NCBI GenBank assembly: GCA_038236905.1
Contig: JBBRZG010000023.1
Location: 1-32,738 of the forward strand
Direction of reading: 5' to 3'
Origin: UKL13-2 sp038236905
GTDB taxonomy: Bacteria > Pseudomonadota > Gammaproteobacteria > Burkholderiales > Usitatibacteraceae
DNA: 32,738 nucleotides
The translations under genes and the position numbers were made by a program. Positions 1-6,982 of this stretch are shown in pieces (within the stretch, counting starts at the first letter, position 1; each line of letters starts with the position of its first letter). Below the pieces are notes generated by a model that was not told the DNA's origin, did no database searches, and saw nothing but the letters and a program-made list of their open reading frames with translations.

Positions 1-2
1 CA

Positions 3-212
3 CTCGAAGGTTATATCGCCGCGAAAATCTTGGTCGTGGGATTAAGAAAAGCGGGCACCAATTTGTCCCGCGAAGCACTCGTCGATGCACTCGCAAATTC
101 TGAAGTGATCGACTTGGGTGGATTCAAGGTCGATTTTTCACCCACCAATCACAACGGCTCCAGCTTCGTTGACCTCACGATTATTTCGAAAGATAAGCAA
201 TTCAGGCGTTAG
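3..212 (+). CDS. ABC transporter substrate-binding protein, C-terminal end (partial)
   Basis: Only the last 69 codons are in the window; the gene begins to the left. The reading frame is open from base 3 (LEGYIAAKILVVGLRKAG) to a TAG at 210-212. The pattern 'S-L-E-G-Y-(I/L)-A-A-K-x-L-V-x-G-L-R-x-A-G' followed by a segment like 'DLGGFKVDFSPTNHNGSSFVDL' is typical of the C-terminal lobe of periplasmic branched-chain amino acid (LivK-like, type I) binding proteins. These proteins deliver a ligand to an ABC permease in the inner membrane. The ligand cannot be deduced from this fragment. The gene converges on cysS, with a structured spacer between them. Confidence 0.75.
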   Translation, partial: LEGYIAAKILVVGLRKAGTNLSREALVDALANSEVIDLGGFKVDFSPTNHNGSSFVDLTIISKDKQFRR

Positions 213-221
213 ACCAAGCCC

Positions 222-254
222 TTTGGAGGTGCAAAGGCATCCTGCACATCCAAA
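222..254. terminator. Hairpin downstream of the binding-protein gene
   Basis: Bases 222-233 pair with 243-254 as a 12-position stem with one mismatch and a 9-base loop. The hairpin starts 10 bases after the stop codon of the + strand gene. It is followed by only a short A-rich stretch on the + strand, not a T run, so it is a weak candidate as an intrinsic terminator and could instead be an mRNA 3' end stabiliser. Confidence 0.35.
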
Positions 255-264
255 AACGTAAACC

Positions 265-320
265 CTAGCATTGGCGGGGCGTTCGGACCATAAACGTCCG
301 TGAAATCCCGCCCCTGCTAG
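265..320. terminator. Long nested hairpin between convergent genes
   Basis: The outer arms are CTAGCA (265-270) with TGCTAG (315-320) and GGCGGG (273-278) with CCCGCC (307-312), separated by a symmetric two-base internal loop. An inner stem pairs CGGAC (284-288) with GTCCG (296-300). Read on the minus strand the structure is followed by a T-rich stretch (positions 264 down to about 250), which fits a terminator for cysS, whose stop codon lies at 359-361. Confidence 0.4.
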
Positions 321-358
321 ACTTTATGAATCGCAGCGCGCTTCTGCATGGTAAGAGC

Positions 359-1783
359 CTATTTTCGCCGCCATTCAGTCAGCCCACCTGGCTTGTCTTC
401 CAGGACAATTCCCGCCGCATCCAAGGTTTTGCGAATTTCGTCAGCGCGTGCAAAATTCTTTTCTTTTTTCGCGGTGTTTCGCTCGACGATCAGCGCGTCT
501 ACATTGATCGTAACGCCGACGGCATTCACGCCGGCCTTCCCGCCCGCCACACCAACGCCTTCGCGAATCTCCGCGCCTTGCAAAAACTTTTTTGGATCGC
601 CCTGCAACAATCCAATTGTCCCGCCCAACGCCTTCAGCAATCCCGCACTCTGACTGGATTGTGACCGATTCACTTCCCCGCGCAGATCATGCAGCACCGC
701 AAACGCCATTGGCGTGTTGAAATCATCTTCCATCGCCTCGCGGAACCGTTTTGCGTATGAGTTTCCCCAATCAATTTCAACCTCATCCGCTTTCACGTCC
801 TTCAACGCGACGTATAAGCCGAGCAAGGACTGGCGGGCATCTTCGAGAATGTCCCAGCTGTAATTCACCTCGCTGCGATAGTGTCCGCGCATCAAAAAGA
901 AACGAACAGTTTCGCCTCCTTGGACGGCGTCGAGTTTATCGAGCACATCACGGAGCGTGAAAAAATTGCCCAGCGATTTCGACATTTTTTCCTGGTCGAA
1001 ATTAAGAAACGCCGTATGCATCCAATAGTTGGCAAATGTTTTGCCGTTTGCCGCCTCGCTCTGCGCGATTTCGTTTTCATGGTGCGGAAATTGCAAATCC
1101 CAACCACCGCCATGAATATCAATCGTATCGCCCAACACTGCTTTGCACATCGCCGAGCACTCGATGTGCCAACCGGGCCGACCCCCGCCGAAGATCGACG
1201 GCCACTGCGGTTCGCCAGATTTAGCCGCTTTCCACAATACAAAATCGAGCGGATCGCGTTTGTTGCTGTCAATCGCAACCCGCTCACCTGCCTGCAAATC
1301 ATCGAGATTTTTTTTCGACAATTTTCCGTAATTTGGAAAGCTGCGCACCGCGTAATAAACATCCCCGTTTGGCGCGCGATAAGCTGCGCCCTTTTCTTCC
1401 AGAATCGCAATCATCGCCAGCATGTGGTCAATGTGCGCGGTTGCGCGCGGGCTGGCGTTGGGGCGAAGTAGATTAAGCCGATCAGCGTCCGCGAACATAG
1501 CCGCAGTCATACGCTCGGTCAAAGCCGAAATCGGCTCGTTGTTTTTCGCCGCGCGCTCAATAATCTTGTCATCGATGTCGGTAATATTGCGCACCGAATT
1601 CACCGCATAACCGGTTGCCGTTAGCCAGCGACCCACCATATCGAAAGTGGTAAACGTGCGCGCATTGCCGATATGAAAAAAATCATAAACCGTCGGCCCG
1701 CAAAAATAGAGGCTGACTTTGCCGGGCTCGATCGGCGTGAAGATTTCTTTTTTTCGGCTAAGGGTGTTGTAGATGGTTTGCAT
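359..1783 (-). CDS. cysS: Cysteinyl-tRNA synthetase
   Basis: This cytoplasmic class I aminoacyl-tRNA synthetase charges tRNA-Cys with cysteine. The product has 474 residues, close to the usual length of about 460. The N-terminal catalytic core carries FCGPTVYDFFHIGN with the HIGH-type signature at 37-40, and the KMSKS loop is at 266-270. The four zinc ligands known from the E. coli enzyme are in the same places: Cys28, Cys209, His234 and Glu238. The DALR/anticodon-binding part follows to the C-terminus (ending LTEWRRK). The ATG at 1783 begins MQTIYNTLSRKKE, the normal start for the family, although no clear ribosome binding site is visible. A decayed second copy of the first part of this gene and its upstream DNA lies at about 3845-4100. 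Confidence 0.97.
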   Translation of the reverse strand: MQTIYNTLSRKKEIFTPIEPGKVSLYFCGPTVYDFFHIGNARTFTTFDMVGRWLTATGYAVNSVRNITDIDDKIIERAAKNNEPISALTERMTAAMFADADRLNLLRPNASPRATAHIDHMLAMIAILEEKGAAYRAPNGDVYYAVRSFPNYGKLSKKNLDDLQAGERVAIDSNKRDPLDFVLWKAAKSGEPQWPSIFGGGRPGWHIECSAMCKAVLGDTIDIHGGGWDLQFPHHENEIAQSEAANGKTFANYWMHTAFLNFDQEKMSKSLGNFFTLRDVLDKLDAVQGGETVRFFLMRGHYRSEVNYSWDILEDARQSLLGLYVALKDVKADEVEIDWGNSYAKRFREAMEDDFNTPMAFAVLHDLRGEVNRSQSSQSAGLLKALGGTIGLLQGDPKKFLQGAEIREGVGVAGGKAGVNAVGVTINVDALIVERNTAKKEKNFARADEIRKTLDAAGIVLEDKPGGLTEWRRK

Positions 1784-1880
1784 ACAATTAGAGAAAGGAG
1801 TTGGTGATCAAGTCGAACTTTTCGGCGCTTCTATCCAAGTGTGGGCTTAATTATAAGAGCTTCACTTACTTTATGATGCC
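1621..1880 (-). repeat. cysS 5' end and upstream DNA, intact copy of a direct repeat
   Basis: This stretch covers the first 50 or so codons of cysS and about 95 bases upstream. It aligns over its whole length with 3845-4100 in the same orientation, about three quarters identical by eye. Shared blocks include TATCGAAAG, AAACCGTCGGCC, AATTAGAGAAA and GAGCTTCAC. This copy is the functional one because the cysS reading frame runs through it uninterrupted. Confidence 0.85.
1850..1855 (-). promoter_or_regulatory. Candidate -10 element for cysS
   Basis: The minus strand reads TATAAT at 1855-1850, about 70 bases upstream of the cysS start codon. No good -35 match is visible at the usual distance, so the call rests on a perfect -10 hexamer and its position only. 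The corresponding hexamer is not preserved in the decayed copy near 4075. Confidence 0.3.
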
Positions 1881-2436
1881 TTTCAACGTCTGACAAAGTC
1901 AGGTCTGGTGAGTTGTCCAATCTACCGTAGCATGGAGTTGTCGATACGCTCAGCGCGCTTACAGGATATTACGCACCCCAATACTTGCGACCTGATAGTG
2001 CCGTGTGTTTTATCAACACCCAAATAAAAAGCTGGTTAGCGGGATTGAATAATCGAGGAGCTCATTTGACCAAATGTGCTATGAGCACAGCGGTGAGGAC
2101 GCCCATCTTTTATTACGTGGAATTTCTGACTTACCACAAAAATTCGGTTCAAAATCAACAGCCATGAACACGTTGGCTTTAAGGGACAAGGCCGACAGGA
2201 AGACTCGAAGAAAACCGCTTACACTTCGCGATTACGCACTCTCTTTTTCGGCTCCGCCTGCAGTATTCTTTTTTTAATATTTAGCCTACTAGATAACAAA
2301 TTACGGCGTTAACTAAGCGTGTGCCAGATTCCGAATTTTCATCAACATCGTAATCAGGGTTTGAGTTAATTCAAGATTATATTCGTGACAGATGCTGCTG
2401 CCAAAATGCTCACCATCAATTTGAAGAGGCTTACTA
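1881..2436. other. Gene-free AT-rich stretch upstream of the methyltransferase
   Basis: I see no supported gene in these 556 bases on either strand. Short open frames exist but have no recognisable motif, ribosome binding site or coding character. Two small hairpins lie near 2063-2093: CATTTG pairs with CAAATG, and TGCT with AGCA. An alternative pairing of GCTCAT with ATGAGC spans both. The stretch presumably holds the promoter of the methyltransferase gene and otherwise looks like decayed or imported DNA. Confidence 0.5.
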
Positions 2437-3522
2437 ATGCTTTTTGCTTATCAAACCTTGAGGCGTTTAAAAAACAGATTCTTTTTCCTACAATGGATTC
2501 ATGCGCGAACGATATCTCTTTTCGCGCTGTTTCAGAAAAAAGATGAGCTCTATCAAGTTCGGCTTGAACAAGAAACGGAGGCATATAAACACGTTGAAGA
2601 CATTAATGTTTTGCCAGAAATTTTTCATTATTGGTCGCATAAATATGTGCGGCCAATGCTTGAAGAATACGGCGCGTCCAATCCAGAACAATTCTTTGCT
2701 AAATATTTGCGCGTTGGTGCTGACCGCTGCAAAGATGAAGCCCCTACTTTTCTAAGCGTAGGCGCCGGAAATTGTGACACAGAGATTCGCATAGCTAGGC
2801 TAATGAAAGACGCGGGGCTTGAAAAGTTCGTAATCGAATGCCTAGACATGAATCCACATACCCTCCAACGAGGAAAGGAAATGGCGGAACGTGAGTGCCT
2901 AATTGAGCACTTTGAATTCAGACAGGCGGATTTCAATAAGTGGAAATCAACTAAGAAATACGCCGACGTGATGGCGAACCAATCGCTTCACCATGTTATG
3001 AATCTGGAAGGCCTCTTGGACGAGGTTAGACAGGCGTTGCACCCATTTGGATATTTCGTCACTAGCGACATGATTGGGCGCAACGGGCATCAGCGCTGGC
3101 CAGAAGCACTGATTGAAGTGCATCGATTTTGGAACGAACTTCCTAAGGAATATAAGTACAACGCTCAACTGAGCCGGCATGAAGAAATGTATGAAAACTG
3201 GGATTGCTCGACTTCTGGGTTTGAAGGTATTCGCTCCCAAGACATTCTCCCGTTAATCATCGACAGGTTTAAATTTAGAATTTTTATAGGCTTTGGTAAC
3301 GTAATAGATATTTTTGTTGATCGAGGCTTCGGACACAATTTTAGAATTGACAAGAGTTGGGATACGTCATTCATTGATCGCATCCATGCATTTGATGAGG
3401 AACAACTTAAGGCTGGTAGTCTTACCCCGACGCACATCATGGCCGTTATGACAATGCAAGATGATGAGATGGCACAATATTCGCGTGGACTTCAACCGGA
3501 AACGTGCGTTAGAACTAGTTAA
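2437..3522 (+). CDS. Orphan class I SAM-dependent methyltransferase
   Basis: The 361-residue protein carries a Rossmann-type methyltransferase core. Motif I is FLSVGAGNC at 105-113. It is followed by a hydrophobic strand ending in an acidic residue (ECLDMNP, Asp137), a QADF segment at 163-166 that commonly marks the adenine pocket, and NQSLHHV at 181-187, a post-motif IV pattern often seen in small-molecule and glycan methyltransferases. About 100 residues precede the core, including a basic, aromatic N-terminus without a clear signal peptide. The C-terminal third is unassigned. The ATG at 2437 has GAAGAGG about 7 bases upstream. The gene is AT-rich compared with the housekeeping genes, lies on the opposite strand to its neighbours, and is enclosed by a cysS-end direct repeat and an IS3 remnant, which suggests acquisition. 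Similar proteins occur in surface-polysaccharide loci, but the substrate is unknown. Confidence 0.8.
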   Translation: MLFAYQTLRRLKNRFFFLQWIHARTISLFALFQKKDELYQVRLEQETEAYKHVEDINVLPEIFHYWSHKYVRPMLEEYGASNPEQFFAKYLRVGADRCKDEAPTFLSVGAGNCDTEIRIARLMKDAGLEKFVIECLDMNPHTLQRGKEMAERECLIEHFEFRQADFNKWKSTKKYADVMANQSLHHVMNLEGLLDEVRQALHPFGYFVTSDMIGRNGHQRWPEALIEVHRFWNELPKEYKYNAQLSRHEEMYENWDCSTSGFEGIRSQDILPLIIDRFKFRIFIGFGNVIDIFVDRGFGHNFRIDKSWDTSFIDRIHAFDEEQLKAGSLTPTHIMAVMTMQDDEMAQYSRGLQPETCVRTS

Positions 3523-3810
3523 ATTCGTGCGAAATATGCCATACCGAACTGTACCAGCAAGTGCCGGGAATCCAAGCGCATGTATGGGCCAATCAGAACT
3601 GAATGCGCAACCAATCCTTGCTCGGAGGGTGCACTTTCACGGCTGTTGATAGCGCTAGTCCGAATAGCGCCGTCCTGATTAGGTGATCTGTCGCTACATC
3701 GGCAGCCGTGTAGGTGAACTCGTCTTTGAGAACGGCAAGATATAGCAAACCTGTGCTTGATGCGAAATGAGCACTGCGCATTGCGTGGGCCGCCTTTTTC
3801 TAAAGACAAC
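3520..3810 (-). pseudogene. Decayed IS3-family transposase fragment
   Basis: Two overlapping minus-strand frames together read like the DDE integrase core of IS3-type transposases. One frame gives TGLLYLAVLKDEF and then ATDHLIRTALFGLAL, matching the family pattern 'EGWLYLAVVKDLF ... LVxxAL'. The second frame takes over near 3625 with GLVAHSVLIGPY and LLVQFGM, matching 'GLIHHSDRGSQY' and 'LLxQFGM'. The catalytic aspartate of HSDRG is replaced and a frameshift is needed to join the parts, so the gene is dead. Neither the first catalytic aspartate nor the C-terminal glutamate region is recognisable. No terminal inverted repeats were identified. The remnant directly abuts the 3' end of the methyltransferase gene. 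The identification is by pattern from memory, not by search. Confidence 0.6.
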
Positions 3811-3844
3811 CTTCGTTGCGACTCTCACTAAGGATGACGTCTCA

Positions 3845-4100
3845 GTTAGCAAGCGACCATCCGTATCGAAAGACGGAAACGTGCGGGCAATACCAGTATG
3901 GAAAAAATCACAAACCGTCGGCCAGCAAAAAATACCTTGAAACTTTACCCGTGTCGATTGGCATGAAAAATTCTTTTTTCGGCTGAAGGTGCTCTAGATA
4001 GTTTGCTAACAAATTAGAGAAAAGAGTCACTGATAAAGTTTAATTTTCTCGCACCTGAGTACAAGTTCAGACTCCATTCTGAGAGCTTCACGTGATACGC
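3845..4100 (-). pseudogene. Decayed duplicate of the cysS 5' end and upstream region
   Basis: This stretch aligns along its whole length with 1621-1880 (cysS start and upstream DNA) in the same orientation. Conserved blocks include TATCGAAAG, AAACCGTCGGCC, TTCTTTTTT-CGGCT, AATTAGAGAAA and GAGAGCTTCAC. The start codon is gone: the bases matching the cysS ATG now read TAG on the minus strand (4008-4006). Single-base indels also break the frame. No cysS sequence is recognisable below about 3840, where the transposase remnant begins. The copy ends close to the stop codon of the SGNH gene at 4129. With the intact copy it forms a direct repeat around the methyltransferase. Confidence 0.8.
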
Positions 4101-4128
4101 CACGATTTGATACAACTTGGAAAGCGCC

Positions 4129-5283
4129 CTAGTATTTCTTTGTCGGGTCACTCGATTTATATAAATAGTTTTCAATAATAGGCAACAGCGAATCCGTTAA
4201 TTTTTGTTGCCCATACGCGTTAGGATGATACAAATCCCAAAACGCATTACATTCAGGATCCCCGTATGAATCAAAAAAGCTCGTGTAGTCCACGAGCTTA
4301 ATCACCCCTTGGTCAGCGAGCGGTTGTAGTATCGAATGCACCCAAGCTTCGCCCCCTTTAGGCAACAGTTCGTTTCGCCAAACCCTTGGCACTGGCATCA
4401 AAACAACAAGTGGCGGCGTGGCAAAGCCCAAGGAGCTAAGCTGCTTTTGCCGGATTTTCTTAACCAAAGCGAGATGAGGCCATTTCATACTGTCGTCAAA
4501 TTGCCGAAAATCGGCTTGGTTTTCAGACAACGTAATGAACGACTTGCAGCTGTTTATCAAGGCCATGTTCGCGTCCGATAGCGGCGCTGCAGCGCACGAT
4601 TTGATCGTGTCTGTAGGCACTGTGCAGATATTACGGCTAATTTTTTGCGACTGAAATAATACTGCTCCGCCATTAAGTGCCTGTCGATCACGTGCTAAGT
4701 TTTTGATCCGGGCGGTAGGGTGTTTAAGTAAATCAGCGATATCTGCACGATACTGAAAAAGTGTCGAATAGCTTCCGTAAGTTGCGAGATTGCTGCGCTC
4801 AAAAGGGACATGTAAAGCCATCCAATTTACGTCTTTGAGCGAAGCCAGCGGCACTGCGATCCCCAACTCGTAATCGCCATTACCGTTATAGTTAAAAGCC
4901 GTTACGCTTGTGGCAATGACAGCCCCTTTAAGATTTGGTGCCTGTTCTTTCAGCCACCGCAGCATGAGTCCGGCGCTCATCCAATGCATGCCCGGTATGG
5001 CGGCATCGATATGCGTGAATCCGTTTGATTTTGCCAAGGCGGCTACACGTTCGTGATCGATGCCGTAAACCGCGCGCGAGTCACCGATCGTGACGAAGTC
5101 AATTTTCTCGGGGCCTAGCGCTTTGACAGATTTTTTTACTCGAATCGCCATGCCAGCGTTGCTATCCGGTTTCGCAAATGGCTCCCATGCATCCATTCGA
5201 AATGCCGTTTCTAGAATTAGTAATAGAAATGCAACAGCAGCTATACGCGGTATTAAAAAAGCCAATAGAGTCTTTGCTTTCAT
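4129..5283 (-). CDS. Membrane-anchored SGNH-fold protein, partner of the MBOAT acyltransferase
   Basis: The 384-residue protein starts with a basic residue stretch and one hydrophobic segment (about 5-26), so it is probably anchored in the inner membrane with its main domain in the periplasm. The catalytic-type motifs of the SGNH/GDSL fold are present: IGDSR at 66-70 with the nucleophile Ser69, and DLYHP with Asp350 and His353. Its stop is TAA or TAG before a tail ending SSDPTKKY. The gene follows the MBOAT gene by a single base (5283 against 5285), so the two are almost certainly co-transcribed and translationally coupled. Such pairs act like AlgI with AlgJ/AlgX, or DltB with DltD: the MBOAT moves an acyl group across the membrane and the SGNH partner transfers it to, or removes it from, a surface polymer. 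The substrate polymer is unknown. No polysaccharide synthase is visible nearby. Confidence 0.8.
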   Translation of the reverse strand: MKAKTLLAFLIPRIAAVAFLLLILETAFRMDAWEPFAKPDSNAGMAIRVKKSVKALGPEKIDFVTIGDSRAVYGIDHERVAALAKSNGFTHIDAAIPGMHWMSAGLMLRWLKEQAPNLKGAVIATSVTAFNYNGNGDYELGIAVPLASLKDVNWMALHVPFERSNLATYGSYSTLFQYRADIADLLKHPTARIKNLARDRQALNGGAVLFQSQKISRNICTVPTDTIKSCAAAPLSDANMALINSCKSFITLSENQADFRQFDDSMKWPHLALVKKIRQKQLSSLGFATPPLVVLMPVPRVWRNELLPKGGEAWVHSILQPLADQGVIKLVDYTSFFDSYGDPECNAFWDLYHPNAYGQQKLTDSLLPIIENYLYKSSDPTKKY

Positions 5284-5284
5284 G

Positions 5285-6688
5285 TCAGAACTGGAAATAA
5301 ATAAAAGGAACTGTTTTCGCGGGTGTGAACCATATCAACAACAAAATCATTAAGGTAATAAACGCCGAGAATGTCCAAAAACCCGCCCGGCTAAGCTTAT
5401 TCTTTATGTCCAATCTTCTCATAGCAAAATGCGTCCCGCCCAGAAAGACAATCAGCGTCGCGAGTGCACGTGACTGCTCCCCATCAAAACGTGTCGTAAA
5501 TATTTCACCAATCTTCCGAAGGATCTGGATGCTGGTCCCAAAGTCCGCCGCACGAAAAAATATCCAAGCGAAGCAAATTAGATGAAAAGTGATCAACCAT
5601 CGAATGAAAATCATTGGCCCAACTTCAGAATTCCACCATTTGATTTTTGATGAAGCGAATCTCTCAAATGCTAAATAACACCCATGCAGGAAACCCCAGA
5701 TCACAAAGTTCCAACTAGCGCCATGCCACAGTCCACCTAGAATCATCGTGGTCATTAGCGCTGCCGTGGTTCTGGTCAGACCATGTCTGTTACCCCCCAA
5801 CGAAATGTAAAGATAGTCGCGCAGCCATCGCGACAAAGTCATGTGCCATCGACGCCAGAACTCCTGACATGATGTCGCCAGATAGGGATAATCAAAATTT
5901 TTCGGGAACTCAAATCCCAACAGCAACGCAAGCCCAATCGCAATATCCGTGTAACCGGAGAAATCAAAATAAATCTGGAACGCGAACGCGTATACGGCAA
6001 GTAATGCGTCCCATCCGTTGGCATTAGCCGGCGCTAAAAAGACCTCATCAACGCTGACCGCAAGGTTGTCAGCCAACACTACTTTTTTGACGTACCCAGC
6101 CGCTATTAGTATCAGCGCGTGTTGAATCTTGCGCAAATCAAGCGGCCTCGGGCGGTCCAGCTGCTCAAAAAATTCAGTGGCACGAACAACTGGTCCAGCT
6201 AACAACTGCGGAAAAAATGTCGTGAACAAAGCGTAATCAATGACTGATTTTCGAGCCACTAGCTGGCCGCGATAAACGTCAATCGTATAGCTCATATTTT
6301 GGAAGGTATAAAACGAAATCCCTACCGGTAAGATGATGTCGAGTGGGGTAAGTGCCCAGCTCGAGCCAGTTGAAGATGCGACGCCGTTAGCGCTTTGAAT
6401 TAAAAAATTAGTGTATTTAAAAAATGCCAATACGCCGAGATTGGCGACCACAGAAAGCGCCAGTAAGCGACCCGGATGCATGGCACCAACCAATCGTCGC
6501 GCCAGGATGAAATCAATCGATGCCGTCACAAAAATCAGGCCAAGATAGAGGTAGCTCCACTGACCATAGAAATAGCAGCTTGCCGCAATGACAAAAATTT
6601 TCCATGGATTTTTGTTGCGCGGCAAAAAAGACGCAACACTCAGCACTAGTAATATAAATGCGACGAAATGCCAAGAATTGAACAACAT
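5285..6688 (-). CDS. MBOAT family membrane-bound O-acyltransferase (AlgI/DltB-like)
   Basis: This is a polytopic inner-membrane protein of 467 residues, the usual size for AlgI-type MBOAT enzymes. It begins MLFNSWHFVAF, the typical start of the family. The signature region WRRWHMTLSRWLRDYLYI (about 278-295) is followed by GGLWHGASWNF, in which His322 is the presumed active-site histidine. Further family patterns are FFPQLLAGPVVR (158-169) and FDFSGYTDIA (241-250). It would transfer an acyl, most often acetyl, group from a cytoplasmic donor to the outside, handing it to the SGNH protein encoded next. No good ribosome binding site is visible ahead of the ATG. The gene is more AT-rich than the biosynthetic run that follows. 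Which glycan is acylated cannot be told from this window. Confidence 0.88.
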   Translation of the reverse strand: MLFNSWHFVAFILLVLSVASFLPRNKNPWKIFVIAASCYFYGQWSYLYLGLIFVTASIDFILARRLVGAMHPGRLLALSVVANLGVLAFFKYTNFLIQSANGVASSTGSSWALTPLDIILPVGISFYTFQNMSYTIDVYRGQLVARKSVIDYALFTTFFPQLLAGPVVRATEFFEQLDRPRPLDLRKIQHALILIAAGYVKKVVLADNLAVSVDEVFLAPANANGWDALLAVYAFAFQIYFDFSGYTDIAIGLALLLGFEFPKNFDYPYLATSCQEFWRRWHMTLSRWLRDYLYISLGGNRHGLTRTTAALMTTMILGGLWHGASWNFVIWGFLHGCYLAFERFASSKIKWWNSEVGPMIFIRWLITFHLICFAWIFFRAADFGTSIQILRKIGEIFTTRFDGEQSRALATLIVFLGGTHFAMRRLDIKNKLSRAGFWTFSAFITLMILLLIWFTPAKTVPFIYFQF

Positions 6689-6982
6689 CAGGCGGGGACC
6701 CGAAATACACTTGCAAAGCTGATGCGTGCGTGAATTAATTTAATCATGCGTTGAATGCTTATTTTCAGAATCACACGCGCTAGGCGCTAGCGATAGAGAG
6801 CTTTTGTTGCCGCCGTGCATTTTTTTATACACCCTTCCATTTTTTATTCTCAACTGGAGGTAGTGCTAGAACGCAACGTAGGAGATTGATGTACTCAAAT
6901 TAGAAACAGCGCGTAGTTGCAATTACACAGACGCGGTTATCAAAGCTAAATGCTCCGAGTCAAACACCCCTCACAACATCGC

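Noticed and set aside
208..215. GTTAGAC resembling an integron attC core site
   Set aside because: No matching second core at the other end of the hairpins and no integrase or cassette structure; a seven-base match is expected by chance.
881..1471. 196-codon open frame on the + strand opposite cysS
   Set aside because: It is the mirror of the well-supported cysS frame, lacks any recognisable motif and comes from codon-bias effects.
6773..6800. Short CGCTAG...CTAGCG palindrome upstream of the MBOAT gene as an operator or terminator
   Set aside because: Six-base arms only, no T run in the useful direction and no second copy; too weak to call.
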